A DNA stretch of 64,000 bases from Ceriagrion tenellum (GCA_963169105.1 OY720643.1:23408373-23472372); one strand, 5' to 3'. Shown: positions 1 through 12,908, counted from the stretch's first letter. Made by a program: numbers and translations. The notes: generated by a model not told the origin, from the letters alone.

Positions 1-332
1 GAGAATAATTAGAGCAAGTGGATTCCTTCACCTACCTCGGAAGTACCATCACGTGGGACGGAAGAAGTACAACGGATATCAAGCGGAGAATAGGCGAAGC
101 TAAAAAGGCGTTCATGAGAAAAGAGCAACTGCTGTGCTCAAAGAAGATAGGACTACAAATCAGGAAACACTATGTAAAAACATTCGAGTGGAGAGTGGCA
201 ATCGTTGGATCGGAAATGGAACATTGGAAAATCTGACCAGAAAAGAGTAGAAGCCTTCGAAACCTGGTGCTGGAGGAGGAAGCTAAAGATAAAATGGACG
301 AACAAAATAAGAAATAATGAAGTGTATAGAAG
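1..332 (+). pseudogene. LINE (family 1) reverse transcriptase C-terminal fragment
   Basis: Decayed C-terminal part of a non-LTR retrotransposon polyprotein, downstream of the catalytic RT motifs. The frame opening near position 18 reads SFTYLGSTITWDGRST, then IKRRIGEAKKAF, LLCSKKIGL and KHYVKTF, a run typical of LINE proteins of the YLGSTI...GSE..W class. The frame breaks around 190-236, and the next conserved block (AFETWCWRR, then LKIKWTNKIRNNEVYRR) continues in another frame up to about 332. There is no start codon context, and the catalytic part lies outside the window or is lost. The fragment ends exactly where a long inverted-repeat arm begins. A related copy lies on the minus strand at 11.9-12.5 kb. 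The family type is clear; the exact clade (RTE-like is my guess) is not. Confidence 0.8.
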
Positions 333-333
333 A

Positions 334-1111
334 TCATCTACTTGAGTGAGATGCTGTGTTCTGAGCCGGGTGGTAATTATGCACGGCGGAAGTACCGCAC
401 ATAAACCGCCAATGAAATGGGGAAATGGCGTGAAGGTGACCCCTGGATACATCATTTACGAAGTTGAGGGACTGGACGCGGCAGGTAGAAAGTCTAATGA
501 ATAGTTCATGGTTGAAGTAGGATTTTATTTGGAACCTTCCCTTCGTAAAATAAATTAGATCTGTCCATTCTCGGAGAACTAAGTGGTGCTGGACGAGGAT
601 GCTGAAGATAAAATGGACGGACAAAGTAAGAAATAATGAAGTGTACAGAAGAGTAGAAGAGGAGAGGACCTTATGGAATACCATGCAGAAAAGAAGAACC
701 AGATGGATTGGACACACCCTCAGACGCAATGCGTTTATGATGAACATAACTGAAGGTAAAATAGAAGAAAAAGTCTCCAAAGGAAGACCTACTAGTAGGA
801 CTAAGTTCACGGACCAAATAAAGAGGAAAGTACGACATAGAAAGACATACGTCGTACATAGGAAGAGATGCCAGGAGGTAAGGGAACTAGCATTAGATAG
901 GGAAGGGCGGAGGGCTGCAGTCAACCAATCGCACTGATGCGCGAAAAAAGTTGACAATACCTGCCGCGTCCAGTCCCTCAACTTTGTAAATGATGTATCC
1001 AGGGGTCACCTTCACGCCATTTCCCCGTTTCATTCGTAGTTTATGTGCGGTACTTCCGCCGTGCATAATTACCACCCGGCTCAGAACACAGCATCTCACT
1101 CAAGTAGATGA
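334..1111. repeat. 154-bp inverted-repeat arms enclosing a LINE fragment
   Basis: Arm 334-487 is repeated in reverse complement at 959-1111 with only a few mismatches. Shared landmarks are TCATCTACTTGAGTGAGATG at the outer end and GGACGCGGCAGGTA at the inner end. The 471 bp between the arms hold a second LINE family 1 fragment. The whole could be a foldback-type element, or two oppositely oriented copies of one short repeat. I see no clear target-site duplication. The first LINE fragment stops one or two bases before the left arm, which suggests the structure formed inside LINE-derived DNA. Confidence 0.8.
588..937 (+). pseudogene. LINE family 1 C-terminal tail, second copy
   Basis: A 112-residue open frame (599-937) carries LKIKWTDKVRNNEVYRRVEE, RTLWNTMQKRRTRWIGHTL, then RNAFMMNITEGKIEEK, the basic tail that follows the RT domain in this LINE type. 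It repeats about 75 bp of the block that ends the first copy, so it is a separate copy and not the continuation of one interrupted element. It ends at a stop near 937, just before the right inverted arm. No RT catalytic motif is present. Methionine 599 falls in the middle of a conserved block, so it is not a true start. Confidence 0.8.
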
Positions 1112-3150
1112 AAACGGAATTAGTCCTCCGTGACACAAACCCTCTATTTGTTCCCTCGTCTGCATTCCCTTCGCCTTCTGGAGGACATCTGGGCCACGAG
1201 TGACAGCGCGATCACTCCGCGCCAAAATATTAACGCGTCCGGCGCAGATATGTACATCAACGATGAAAATCTCTCTCATCCTCGACGAAAAAGAAACACA
1301 AAATGCCTTTTACACGATCGATTTAATTAATTGCACACTCCTGCGCAGACCAATCGTAAGATATCTAGACTCCATCGTATCATCCAGAATCGTAAGACTC
1401 CAGACCAATCGTAAGATATGTTTTAGGTGGCTGGAGCGGTATTTATGAATCATTGAGGGCACATTTTTCAAGAAATTTTCGTGGAGGTAAGTAGAAAAAA
1501 TAATCTATCACAAAATTACATTTGATTACGCCTGTATACACAGTGGAACTCACCATCAATAAAGATACGGAAAGAAAGCAATAATTATATGTAGTCATTG
1601 TTTTTAGCCTTAAATAAATCATTGTTTTGACTGGGGTTTTCGGAGCACTATTCGAAATTTAGGCGCTAAGTACATCTTAAATACGTTTCCTAACAGGTGG
1701 TAAATAACACCTCCTACCTCGTACAGGAACTTGCAAGAACTAATTACTCAAGTAACCTAAGTTTATCGCGCGGCACCCAAGTCTCCAACGACTAACAGAC
1801 TTGTCTTTCCTTCAACTTAGAGCATTTCCTTCAACCAGAATTCTTCAAACGCGACATACGTACCTTGCAACAAGCATCGTCAGCGAAAAAAAAATATTTC
1901 CACAATCATCGGCTTGTAAAATCGCGGCGCGTTTTAATAATAATAATAAAATAATATTTATTATTTCACAAAACGACAATTGAATATACAATTAATTAAA
2001 ACAGAAATTTCGTGAAATCAGGCACCCCAAAAGAATCCTTGTGTTGGGGTTGCCAGCAAATGAATAATTTGTGCTCGGCAGTATTACATTTATACAAACA
2101 AAAAGTTTAAGCATAGATAACAAATTAACAAAACATGAAATTTCAGTGTCACAAAAACAAAAGACATTTTTATGTTGCACTTTACAGAAGAAGCAACATG
2201 GCGAAAACTATGCAGAAACAAGGCACATTGAATATTATAATAAAATGACATGGCAAGAACAAGCAAGTAAAGAATATATGAAATTTGATATTTAAATATA
2301 CCGAAAAGTGAGAAGGAACTCATAATTGAGTGGATGGTACATAATTGTACAAGATATTTCCAATGTCCTTTCGAGCAAATAACCATTTTCTTAACAAGGT
2401 TAGAAATTTTACTGCACTCCTAATCCTAACCCAAATGCAATAAAAAAATCAGTTCAATTCCATCAACAGCTGCTAGAAGTAACGGAATTTGCGGAAGCAC
2501 GATGATCGTTTTCCTGATAATCACATTAAGACATAATATTAAATAAGGTCCCTTTCCTTTCATTTGGTTCTTAACGTATCTAAAAATAAATTTCACTGTA
2601 GGTCCATTTATATGGGGAAAACATACTGGCAAGATAATGCAAAGGTACATAAACGGTGCGAACAGTCAAAAATTCGAATTAACCTCGTTCATCAGAGCGT
2701 CCTGAGGATCAAAAAATCGTAATATCGCGATGATTACGCAGTTTACCTTTTATTATGCAGAAAATGAGAACACCTTTACAAAAAGTGTTTCGCTCAGAAT
2801 TCTTCAAGAGAAGGAGAGCGATCGACAATTAACTCCGTCAACCTCACGCATAGCTGTGTAAATTAATCTCGCGAAAAGAGAGCATTCCAAAAATCTGTTT
2901 TTTTTGCAGTTATAATGTTTTGCAATTTATATTTATCACTCATGGTCGTAAAAAAATCTGAAGCCCAAGACCATTAATTAAACTTGAATAAAATCGTCAG
3001 AAGCTCATTTCGTATTGAGAGGGTATAACGTTACGAGTTTTAATATCGTGATAAAAATTTAAAAAATCCAATTTTACGGAGAAAAGATCCTTGATAGTCC
3101 TCAAAAACCCGACTGAAATGTGATAATAAAGCTTTAAAAGATTCACGCTC
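1112..3150. other. Intergenic, no gene recognised
   Basis: AT-rich DNA with no recognisable coding sequence. A short direct repeat (CAGACCAATCGTAAGATAT) occurs twice about 56 bp apart near 1345-1420. Open frames here are under 100 codons, overlap on both strands and show no known motif. Confidence 0.6.
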
Positions 3151-6100
3151 TGCGTGGCACCCGTGATCACGTCACGAGCCAGCAGCGCTTCCTCATTAAA
3201 TAAGAGAGGAAATATCCTCCATTTGAGCAGACAATATCGCAGAGAATATTCGGAAAATCAAAGCCACTACACTGCGTCAGCAGTACAACCAAGCATGAAA
3301 AGTATTTGCCACATTAACACAAAAAGGAAGAAACGATTGGTGAGACCACAGACAACCCTCTATGGACGAACGAGTCAAAATTTTTACGTTAAAAAATCAT
3401 GGAAATATCCTCTTTCTAAGAGGATTTTCCATTTAGTTTCTGCGCTAGACAGAATAGTAAAGCTTTGGATTAAGCGTGTGGAAAGTTGCGCCTCTTTCGG
3501 CGGTTTTTTCAAACAATTTGAATAGATGAATTGTTGACGCAATGACACTGACGATGGTGTGCCTGGTGAAGCTCTGAAATAAATAGTTACAGTGTAATGC
3601 GAAGAAAAATTTGGGAAAGCTTAGAAAAGGTACGTTATGAAGGTAATGTTGAAGTACACCTTGTGTAAATATTATTATGTGAAGTATAATTTAAAATTAA
3701 GTACAAAAAATACAAATACGTCAAATTTCAAAATAAATGTTATTATCAAATCAATTGCATATTTCTTTAAAACTGTTTAAATAGCACCTTTTAATCTATG
3801 AGGGAAGTTAAGAGAAGGACAAAGGAATGGTTGTCATTCACGTGAATTGTATGTTTATTTCGTATACTATTTATAGTTATTTACACATAGTATTTAGTGC
3901 TAATTTTTCGATAGTGTTCTACTAGTGCAAACACGACTGAAAAATTATAAAAGGCACCTGCTGAGAAGCCACAAATGGCTTAGCAGGACCATAAAGTTGT
4001 AAAGTCCATTAAAAAGCGCGTATTTTACAAGATTTATACTATAGTGCTTTTATATGAGTTTGCCTTTATATTTTAGGTATTGAATTAGTAGATATTTTGT
4101 AAATTCCATATAATTATCCCATGTAATGTATTAAACATTTGTAAATTTGTAAAAAATAGATTAAAAAACTAACATTGTAGTAGTATTTTTTTCATACTGA
4201 TGTATAATAATTCTGTCTATAAAGGGATATTTATACTCCAAGAAGGTAAATTAATTTTTATTCTGGACAGGTGTTAACAACTTTTTTTCACGCCCCACAC
4301 CCCTAAAAAATTTAATATAATTTTCATTCATAAAAAAAATTTCGCGCATCTCACAAATAAATATTTCGCAGCTCTTAAAAGAACAGTTAATTTCAGACTA
4401 AAAGTGAAGGTGAGCAAAATAAATCGTTTATCCCTTTGAGTAGTACGAACGTTCATTTACGCCCTCGTTTCTCCAGGGCCAACCGGAGTACGATCGCACT
4501 TGTACGTCTTTCAAATTTTCGCTGGAGCAGTAAAGGCGTACGTTCACGCCTCTCATTCAGATACATTGTAACATGTTTTTCCACCAGCCCCGGTGGCTGA
4601 TAAGCCCAATTATCACTATAGAGTCTCTGAAGAGTCCTGCCACCTTTTCCATTATTCAACAAAATACAATCAGCCTTAATTACGTGCATATCACATGTAG
4701 TTTTAGTGGTTCCATTGACAGAAGTATCTGCATTCAAAGCTGGTTTTAATCGCATTCTTAGTTATTATTGCTGATAGCCATATACATCACAATATTTACG
4801 ACCATACGCGGCAAAAATTGTTATATTTATTTTGTTTTGCTTGTGTAATGTATATTCATCCTGTCTTCATTTTTTTCCAAAAATACTTACTGCCGAGGGC
4901 AAAAGAAAAAAACTCACCACTCAATAAATTAATTACGGAAAATAAAATGCATTACAGGAAATTAAAAGTTGCTTAAACACGACAAAAAAGCACCCTTGAT
5001 ATGAAAAAACCTGACATACAATCTACCGCCCCTGGAATGCTATCACGCACCCCAATGGGATAGCGAGCACTCATGGTTTGGTATCCCTGATCTAGGTACA
5101 CCATGCTTAAGCAATCATACTCTACTCGGGCACATTCAGTCAAATGCGAAAAAATTCATTCGCAAATAACAGTAGATAATCGCGTTAAAACAACATTAAG
5201 TGCACAAAAATATTAAATGCTAAATGGAATGGACCATGAAGCAATTCGTCTGGTTAGATTTCAATGCAACTGATTAAATCACGCCAGCTAAAGCTGAGGC
5301 ACTGAATTGTCTGGAAATAAACACTCCTTTTCAAAACACCCCTCAAAGTTGTACCAATTTTGCAATGCTACTCAAACAATTAGCTGACGTTTATGGATTG
5401 TTTTCTTTTATTACCAATTTCAAATGAAAGATCCGAACAAATAAAGTGAAAGGAGGACATAAACCAAGGAATGGGTCTGAAGAATAAATTTCATTTTCCT
5501 TAAAGATTAAAAAACGAGCTGTAATATATAATAAATTCTCTCGCTGAACTCCCCGATTTCAGCGGCAGCGGGCTTTCGCAAAAGACTGATGGTGGGAAAC
5601 AATTCCGAGACGGACGCAATAATGGAAATTTAATCTCCTCATCTGAGGACATTTATTATATTTTGTAAGCTTTTGTCTCCCCTCGTGGTCGGGGGAAAGA
5701 ATGATGGAGCGGGAAAAGGACGATCTGCTGAAAGGCATGTGAAATATACAAAAAGTACTAATCCCCGACATTCTTTGCGAAATCTTATCTTTACGATGGG
5801 AGATTTTTAAAGAAATAATTTTTAATAATTTGAATAGTAATACGTAGGCATCTAGGTCCTCCTCGCACGCGTAACAGAATTTCAATATCATATAACTCGG
5901 AAACTTACTTAACAGCCGAGTTCCTCGGAGCCAGTCTTGGAAAGGGAAACTTTTCGAAGAGATTATATGCCGACTTCAAAGACTCGTCGAATTTGTGCTC
6001 AATTATTCGCATCAAAGTTTTCCAAACTAAAGTTGTTCAAGCGCTTTAAGGGATAATTTGTTTATATCAAAAGACAAAAACCAAAAGAAGCGTGCCGTCG

Positions 6101-6411
6101 CTTTAAGAATAAAAAGAATTATAATTTTCCATTGCTCAACAGTTTTCATAGAGAGTTGTGTACAAATATCAAGGAGCTTCAGGCAGCCTCAAACGTCACA
6201 GACCTCTGTAGAGACTGCCTTTCATAAATGAATTGCATTGCTGACATTAAATTTAATAATAAATAAATAAAATTTTCCAAAAGCATTTATAATAATTTAC
6301 AAAAGAAGTTTTCATTTTTTCCTCAATTATGAACACGAAAATAATTTTCAATTTGCGCCAAAAAACAGGCGAACGCTTTCGGCGCAAATTTTTAGATATG
6401 CTAATGTGGCC
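3151..6411. other. Intergenic, two unrecognised small ORFs
   Basis: Contains a 123-codon plus-strand frame (3154-3525) and a 100-codon minus-strand frame (4453-4755). The first product is basic, with no domain I know. The second has no signal peptide, membrane segment or repeat. Neither has a supporting splice pattern, and both lie in plain AT-rich sequence, so I do not call them genes. A stretch around 3410-3445 resembles 33320-33355 (shared GCGCTAGACAGAAT), which hints at a shared repeat fragment. Confidence 0.5.
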
Positions 6412-6960
6412 TTAAGGTAGTCCGAGCGAGATAGTTCCCTAATCACAATAGAGACCATATTTGAATCATACGTTTTCATTTCACCAGCTGTAGGACACAT
6501 AAATTAAATATTTCATTATTAATGGCGCAATAATATAGTTGTATTTGACAGAACTTGTAAGTAATTAAATGAAAATATCTAAATAAGACTTTAACTTGAT
6601 TCATTTTTTTCGCACGGTGCGTTTGAAAATCCTTCAAAACGGAAGGTTTTCTGTTATACCCAAGAACCTACTGCGGTGAAAATATGATTAATTTTCAAAT
6701 ATAGTGGAAAAACATACAAACTACAAGTTGTAAGTTTTTCACGACATCTAAGTGTTAGAAATACCTCCTTTTGTGAATAATATCCCTCTGGAGCGCGTAC
6801 ACGTACCATTTCCCATGTAAAAGGGCAGGTATATCTCCGAAAGTAATGTAGTAAGGGGTTGAATTTTTGGTGTCATTTGAAGGGTGAGATATTTTTCTTT
6901 AAGATGAGACCAAATTCAGTGATCTCTCAGTAAAATGATATTTCGCTCAAACTACCTTAA
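6412..6960 (+). mobile_element. MITE family A, copy 1 (complete, 549 bp)
   Basis: Non-autonomous DNA transposon with no coding capacity. The ends are inverted: left TTAAGGTAGTCCGAGCGAGAT, right end in reverse complement TTAAGGTAGTTTGAGCGAAAT. Internal landmarks shared with the other copies include GAGACCATAT, CACCAGCTGTAGGACACA, CTTCAAAACGGAAGG, GTACCATTTCCCATGTAAAA and GATGAGACCAAATTCA. Both ends carry TTAA, so the duplicated target could be TTAA or TA. TTAA is typical of piggyBac and TA of Tc1/mariner elements. This and the copies at 49.2 and 58.0 kb are the most intact. No source transposase is in the window. Confidence 0.9.
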
Positions 6961-7372
6961 GGATACTTTCATAGTGGGTGCAAAAATGCCTTCGCAATTC
7001 GCCCACACTATTCAGATTATACTTGAACATTGGAGTTTTGAGGAGATCGACGATAAAATTCGAAAATTTGCCACCCTTGCTCCATTCACAATAAAATATA
7101 TGTCCGTGGGGTATAAATTGTGCCACCACACTGCTAATTACTATTCATGCGCCTCGACTCGTATCACGGGGCGGTCTTCCCAACGGTGGGAAGGGAAATT
7201 TCATTTTCTTGGATGGAGTCACATCAACCTTTCCGGGTTGTCCCGAGGAAGAACTCTCCCTCCTCGCGAGGGATGTGTCGACCTGCGTCGCGCAATGAAT
7301 TCCTCCAGCGATGCATTCCTCAGTTTCCGCAGGCAATGAGGCAACGAGGAGTCCATCGCCCCCAACCACTCG

Positions 7373-7480
7373 TGAAGGTCCCACAAAAATATGGCCCGTT
7401 GAAGAATGTTGCCTAGGCCATCGGATTTATTGTTTTATTCGTTCGATTTTAACACGCCTCCGTTGCGATTTCCTCTCTAA
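7373..7480 (+). repeat. Repeat block D, plus-strand copy
   Basis: About 105 bp around AAATATGGCCCGTTGAAGAATG resemble the reverse complement of 54270-54340, where the same order of blocks occurs: AAATATGGCCCGTT, an ATATTATTTT-like stretch, TCGATTTT, then CGCGCCTCC. The enclosing stretch 7140-7510 is more GC-rich than its surroundings and has overlapping open frames on both strands. The block is probably the 5' leader or a leftover of an interspersed element. No protein family is recognisable. Confidence 0.5.
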
Positions 7481-7853
7481 GGGTCAATCTGAAACGTCTG
7501 ATCATTGGCTCTACTTTCAGAAAATTCTGTTGCAACTGGCGAACCCTCTATCTCATGCAGAAACATCATGCTCACGTAACATGGGGAAATGGCGTACACG
7601 CACACACAATAGTTGTAAAAAATTGAGATTTTTTTTCGGTACTTCTTATTTTTCTTACGAGGAATTTGTTCGGTAACTCAGTAGCAATATAAAATTCCTC
7701 CCGCAGTGTGGCTATAACCCGCTCAATCCATTTCTATTGTTTTTGAGTTATCAATGCCATAACTATTGCCGTTATTTTACAATGGGTAGTGTGTTTAAGA
7801 AAGCTTACGGAAATCGTAGTCTAGGCTTCTATATAATCTCTCATTTCCCATCG

Positions 7854-7926
7854 GCCCCAGTGGCCTAATGGATAAGGCATCGGTCTCCTAAACCGGGGAT
7901 TGGGGGTTCGAGTCCCCCCTGGGGTA
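7854..7926 (+). tRNA. tRNA-Arg (anticodon CCT)
   Basis: A complete 73-nt intronless tRNA that decodes AGG. It folds as follows: acceptor GCCCCAG with CTGGGGT (first pair a G-U wobble), D arm GCCT/AGGC, anticodon stem TCGGT/ACCGG around loop CTCCTAA, T arm GGGGG/CCCCC around TTCGAGT, and discriminator A. The internal pol III promoter is present (A box in TGGCCTAATGG, B box GGTTCGAGTCC). A run of six T starts 4 nt after the gene (7930-7935) and should act as the pol III terminator. An AT-rich stretch (ATATAATC) lies about 20 nt upstream. An identical gene lies on the opposite strand at 52.6 kb. Confidence 0.97.
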
Positions 7927-8185
7927 GAATTTTTTAAATTTTACTTATAAAATAAAACTGGACCAAAGGACAGTATTCCAACGATTGAAGCATCGCCACT
8001 CTTCACCGATAATTCCGAAACGGCTTTTGGACGGTCGCACGAAAATTTAACAATAGGATCAATACAGATGAAATCCATTAGGTAATGGGCACCATCTATG
8101 GTTTAGGGATTCAGGAACAACCCCTTTCATTATTTATCTCCCAGCAAGCGTAATTTCAGATGAAGTAGGATCTGGCGCTTTCCCG

Positions 8186-8254
8186 GCGTGCGAGTTTCTC
8201 AAAGTTTTGGACCCACTCACCCGGACGGAAGCCCGAGAAAACTTTGAGAAATTA
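8186..8254. repeat. Small foldback, GAGAAAACTTTGAGAAA type
   Basis: TTTCTCAAAGTTTT near 8191 pairs with AAAACTTTGAGAAA near 8238, around a loop rich in CCCGGACGG. A structure of the same layout, with a CCCGAGAA...CTT right arm, occurs at 33.39-33.47 kb. It is probably the terminal hairpin of an interspersed repeat. I cannot assign a superfamily. Confidence 0.55.
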
Positions 8255-8262
8255 TTTCAGAT

Positions 8263-11200
8263 AGTTGGTCTCTCATCCCGATTAGTAATTTTTTTTGCGT
8301 TTATCAGTATTATTTTAATTGCACAATAGTACTTGGCATTAATCTGTATTCTTTTTGCTTATTCTTGTACATAAATTACTTTCTCACGTCACATATAGCC
8401 ATCCCGAGTAAATAAACTCGACATTAGTCGCAAAATAATACTTTTATGAATTGATTAAATTTACAAGTCACGCATCTGCCATCGTGGTTAATTTTGGAAC
8501 TGATTAGCATGAGACTCCTTTCTATCAAGCAAAATAAGTTATTAGGCCATACATGAAACCGATGAATCTATCGAATTTTTCTGCAACGCATATTGAGCAA
8601 ATTACTAGACTTAATTAGAGTTATCATAAAATTATTCATTATTATACTTAATGTTCCCTCAACACACCATTAGTCTGCCTTTCCGTTGGCATTTCTGGAC
8701 CTGAGATTCCTGCAGCACATTTAAACCCAAATACTTTTCCGCAGATTATGCAGATTTTTTCTGCTTACTTTATGAAGTCACTTTAATATTCCTTCATTTT
8801 ATTCCTTTGAGTAAAGTTTGACTCTTGACATTCGCATTACCGTTTTCCGGCATCTATTTTCGTCTATTGCTCCCTAATTCTTTCGCTTCGCCTTGTCTCC
8901 CTCACTATCCTCTCTCTCTCTCTGTTGTGTTTCGGTCCTAGCTCTCGTTCTATCTCTTAAAAACGTTGTTGGCCTTAATTCCGAATTTGAAGGCTATTCC
9001 ATTGCACACCTCTCATTTCCTGCACTTCCGTTTCCTGCATGTCTCTCGGTGCCTCCTGAAATCAGCGTGCCTTGGTTTCCGTATTTTCGAAGAATTTCAA
9101 TCACTACGTTTACCAGTTGATCTCAGATCGATCTGAACTCGGACCGATCTGAGAAACGAAAATTCAAAGGAAGTCGACTCAGCTTTACATACGCAAACTG
9201 AAAATATTGATAGTGAACAATCAAACCTATCAGTTGAAGCACGATAAACCCGATGCGTAAACAAGTGCAGAGTTGGAAATTTTCAGTCGCATTCCAAGTG
9301 AACAAAATTGTCCAATGGAGGTAGATTGCGATGTGCTGCGATATCATCAATGTCTCTTATTGCACTCTTGCTTCAAGTTGTTACAACCCGTGCCTTTAAT
9401 AATAACGATTATATATTGTTTCCCAATGACAACCAACAGAAGAACGAGGACCGCCACACACCCGCTAGTTGAGGTCAATCTGAAATCTCAGACTGGCTGA
9501 GATAGCGGGCCGAGTCAAATCGAGCTTCTAAGATCGATTGGTAAACGCAGTGATACGCACTCGTATGTTCATGCTCCTCGGTCCATTCAGGAGATTAGTC
9601 CAATTTTTTTATGAGGTAACTAATTTTTTCTGTATTTTTTAAATTTAGTTCGAAGTTAAAGGTTTTTTCCGTATAGTAACGGAGTACTTTGGACAAAAGC
9701 GGAGATTTTTGCGAGATATGAGATAATAGGGTAACGATGGGTCTGCGTCTGAAACCCCGAAAAAGGGGTTTAATCCCAATAAATTGAACCTTATACACCA
9801 ATATTTATTTAAGAGTGTTGTTCAAAGTGACAAAAAATGTTTAAAGCGAACCAATATTGTTAATTATTGATATTATTAATTATTAAATGCCACGTAGAAC
9901 TTGGTTTCACATAAACCCCAGCGCTGACGGCAGACTGATCGCATCTGTAAGCAAGAGGGATTTTCGGTAGCGGCCATCGTTCAGTAGGAGGCAATATTGA
10001 GAACGAAGGGAATCAATCCATTTGCACAGGGAGAAAGAATATCAAACAGCGCCAAATATCGCAAGGAAGCGCGCATATATTTGTCAACACGTACATAGTT
10101 ATGAAAGTGAGAGACCGCAGGAGGCCATCACAGCTTGTCACATTTTATTTCGACTGGAACAATGCCTGCACACCAGTTCCGAGTCACACGACAAGACCTA
10201 CCGATCGCGAGGGATGAAATTCTTGAGATAAGTTGTAACTTTGCATGTAATACCACCAATTTCCCCACAATGCCATAAAATGGGGACGAAAGCATTATTT
10301 TGAAACAAATTCAACACCCACTGTGGGAATGCGCATAGACTACCAGCCATAAACGCATTCGCAAACGCCAAGAAGTACTAATCTCGAAAAAAAGGCGCTA
10401 TCTTTTGAGGGCGGGATAATTTGTTAAGTATCAAATGACTGCCAAGTTTTAGCAGAGATCATCAGCGCTGATCATGCAGTATGAGTGGAATTGATTTATT
10501 TCGCAAATCTCCGTTCAAAGAAGCTGTGGTTGCAGATAAAATGAAATCCTTTGGTTATTTTTCTGTTCAGCAGTAATCTTGGACTCGCTCTCATACTTAC
10601 TCATTACTTATTCAATACAGCCATCTGTCCTTAAGATAGCAAATTTAAATTCAGTCACATTTCCTTTATTGCTTTTCCAAAACAAATGTCATGAACCTAA
10701 AAGTGACGATTGTCATGGTAACTCCATAAATAAATGTTAAAGACGAAGATTCAATTCTTCCGTTAGATCATTCACAAGATAGACCATTTCAACGTACATA
10801 TACGGCCTGTTTAAGCGTAAGGGGATTTGCCTCATTAATCTATGTTAGATTTAAAAAAAACGAAAGATCAGCTACAAAGTGAACGGTATAGCAAGTACAG
10901 ATTTGTAAAACAAGCAGACAACGAGGTCTTGCAAATTAAAAAAAAACATAAATGGGGCAAAAAAATGAACCAGACCCTGATGAAGAATGCATTGACATTG
11001 CCAAATTTAGTCATGAGTGAAAACGGCAAATTTATACATTTTATCAGCAATCCAATGAGAAACCTCTGCCAGAATCTAAATAATAGAACTACGAAGTATG
11101 GTGAAATATTCACAAAGGGGGATAAATCCCAACAATAACCATCGACAGATTCTTCCAATATCGAAGTTTACTTATATATGCCGAAACCGAAAGAAGTTAA

Positions 11201-11857
11201 CAATGTCTACACATATCACAGTATCCGCTTTGCATGAATTACAAGAATTTAAACAAATAAAAATACAAAAATTTGATTTAAATGAAATATTCTAAGTATC
11301 CAACCTTCCTCTCTTACTATTATATTCATTTCTTCTTTCAATATTCTCTTCAATAGGCCGTTGTGTCCAAAATGTTTGTCTCTCCTTCTCTGAGGAGATT
11401 TTATTTAACTTCAATTGTCTCCAACTCTTCATGACTTCGTCGATGATTCTCAACGTCCATTTGATCTTAATAATTCTTCAGTAATACCACGTCTTCATTG
11501 CTTCAATTTTCTTTTTTTTCATCTGCGGCTTCCCTGCAACGTAAGAGCATGCTGAAAATACATATTTTAACATGGTGCTTCCTTTCTCCCAGGCTTATAT
11601 TACCAGTTTTAAGCAGACTCCTCTTTTAGTAGAATGTCTTCTTTTATAGGACTATTCCGTTCACAATATTCTTGCCTCGGCCACTACCGCTGTTGATCCT
11701 GCTAACAAGATAGCAAAATGCTTCCATTAGCAAAAGTTTTTGCAGCTGTCCAAGTTTGACTGCTTTTTATTTAATATGGATAAAGTACTCTTACGGATAT
11801 TTTCACGGGAAACGAATCTCCATTACAGTGCATACTGTCATCATAAGTTGTTCAATC
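8263..11857. other. Intergenic, no gene recognised
   Basis: No supported gene. A short CT run lies near 8905-8925. Open frames at 8893-9120, 9123-9350, 10022-10231 and 10842-11138 are short, lack motifs, and in several cases are open on both strands, as expected by chance in AT-rich DNA. Confidence 0.6.
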
Positions 11858-12485
11858 CTAAGATTGGTTGACTGTAGCCTTCCACCCTTTCCTATCCAAT
11901 GCTAGTTCCTTTACCTCCTGATATCTCTTCCTATGAACTTCCCTCTTCATTTGATCCATGAACTTATTCCTCGGTATTCAGCTGGGGACTTTTCTCTCTA
12001 TTTTCGCATCAATTACGTTCTTCACTAACCCATTGTGTCTCAGGGTCGGTCCAATCCATCTTGTTCTTCTTTTCTATATTCTATATGGTCGTTTCCTCTT
12101 CTACTCTTCCGTACACTTCACCATTCCTTATTTCGTCCTTTCATAATATCTTCAGCATCCTCCTCCAACACCTGGACTTGAAGAATTCTAATCTGTTCTG
12201 GTCAGCTTTTCCAATGGTCCATGCTTCCGATCCATAGTGTGTTACGCTCCACACGAATGTTTTCACATACTGTTACCTGGTTTGCAGTCCTATCTTCTTT
12301 GAGCACAGCAGTTGTCTTTTCTCGTGAACACCTTTTTAGCTTCGGCTATTCTTCTCTTGATGTCCTTTGTACTTCTTACGTCCCACGTGATGGTACTTCC
12401 GAGATAGGTGAAGGAATCCACTTGCTCTAATTTCTCTACTCTCATGGTGACTTTTGTATTCAGCTTCTCTCTTCCGCATACTAGG
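11858..12485 (-). pseudogene. LINE family 1 C-terminal region, minus-strand copy
   Basis: The reverse complement holds the same blocks as the copy at 1-937, here in one piece: DSFTYLGSTI, then KDIKRRI.EAKK, the GSE..W region, the SSSP/VGGG stretch, RRTRWIGPTLRHN, and a tail close to RYQEVKELALDRKGWKATVNQS. Several frameshifts and stops break it, so it is not functional. It gives a useful picture of the undisturbed order of the family and shows that the 588-937 fragment is the natural continuation of the 1-332 type. Nothing upstream of the RT thumb region is kept. Confidence 0.8.
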
Positions 12486-12779
12486 ATGAGAGATCCTAAA
12501 TGTTGAAGTCACCCTCAGAAGAGAGAAATTACAGCGCTTACTGTCATCTTAGTGTGGAGCGCACTATATTATTGGTTAACCATCTTAGATCATTGGCGAG
12601 TGTAAAAAGGTAAGAAGAACGGAAGGTATTAGAAAAGGAGTTAGGACTAAAGATGCAACAGCGCGAATATATATAACTATAATTAGAAACTTCATAAGCA
12701 AAAGTCCATTCACTCCAATTTGTCATACAGACCTCGATTATCGTATTCCTTTCATCTATTCCTTGCTTGCCCGGGCTTT

Positions 12780-12905
12780 AGTATGGCCTATCGTAAATGG
12801 GAAACAGTGGTAGGTCGCAGTATTCAACCCGATATTTTCGTGGATGCTATGCTTTCATCAGAAATAGCATGGGAGGCAACTACAGGAGGAGGCGGGCGAC
12901 GCAGA
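12780..12905 (+). pseudogene. R1/LOA-like LINE C-terminal fragment
   Basis: The plus frame ending at 12908 reads YRKWETVVGRSIQPDIF, then VDAMLSSEIAWEATTGGG. This matches the usual C-terminal pattern of R1/LOA-clade LINE proteins (W..VVG.....P...V..ML.SE..W.A). In those proteins an LRADE-like tail follows; here a Gly/Arg-rich end and a stop interrupt it. Upstream of about 12780 no RT motif is visible. I rely on family recall for the assignment, and the fragment is short. Confidence 0.5.
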
Positions 12906-12908
12906 TAA

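Noticed and set aside
3545..3585. CTGACGATGG as a hammerhead core
   Set aside because: Followed by CTCTGAAATAAATAG, with no GAAAC-palindrome-GTC, so only the first box matches.
6935..7339. 134-codon plus frame
   Set aside because: Starts within the right end of MITE copy 1 and runs into repeat block D, with no family match.
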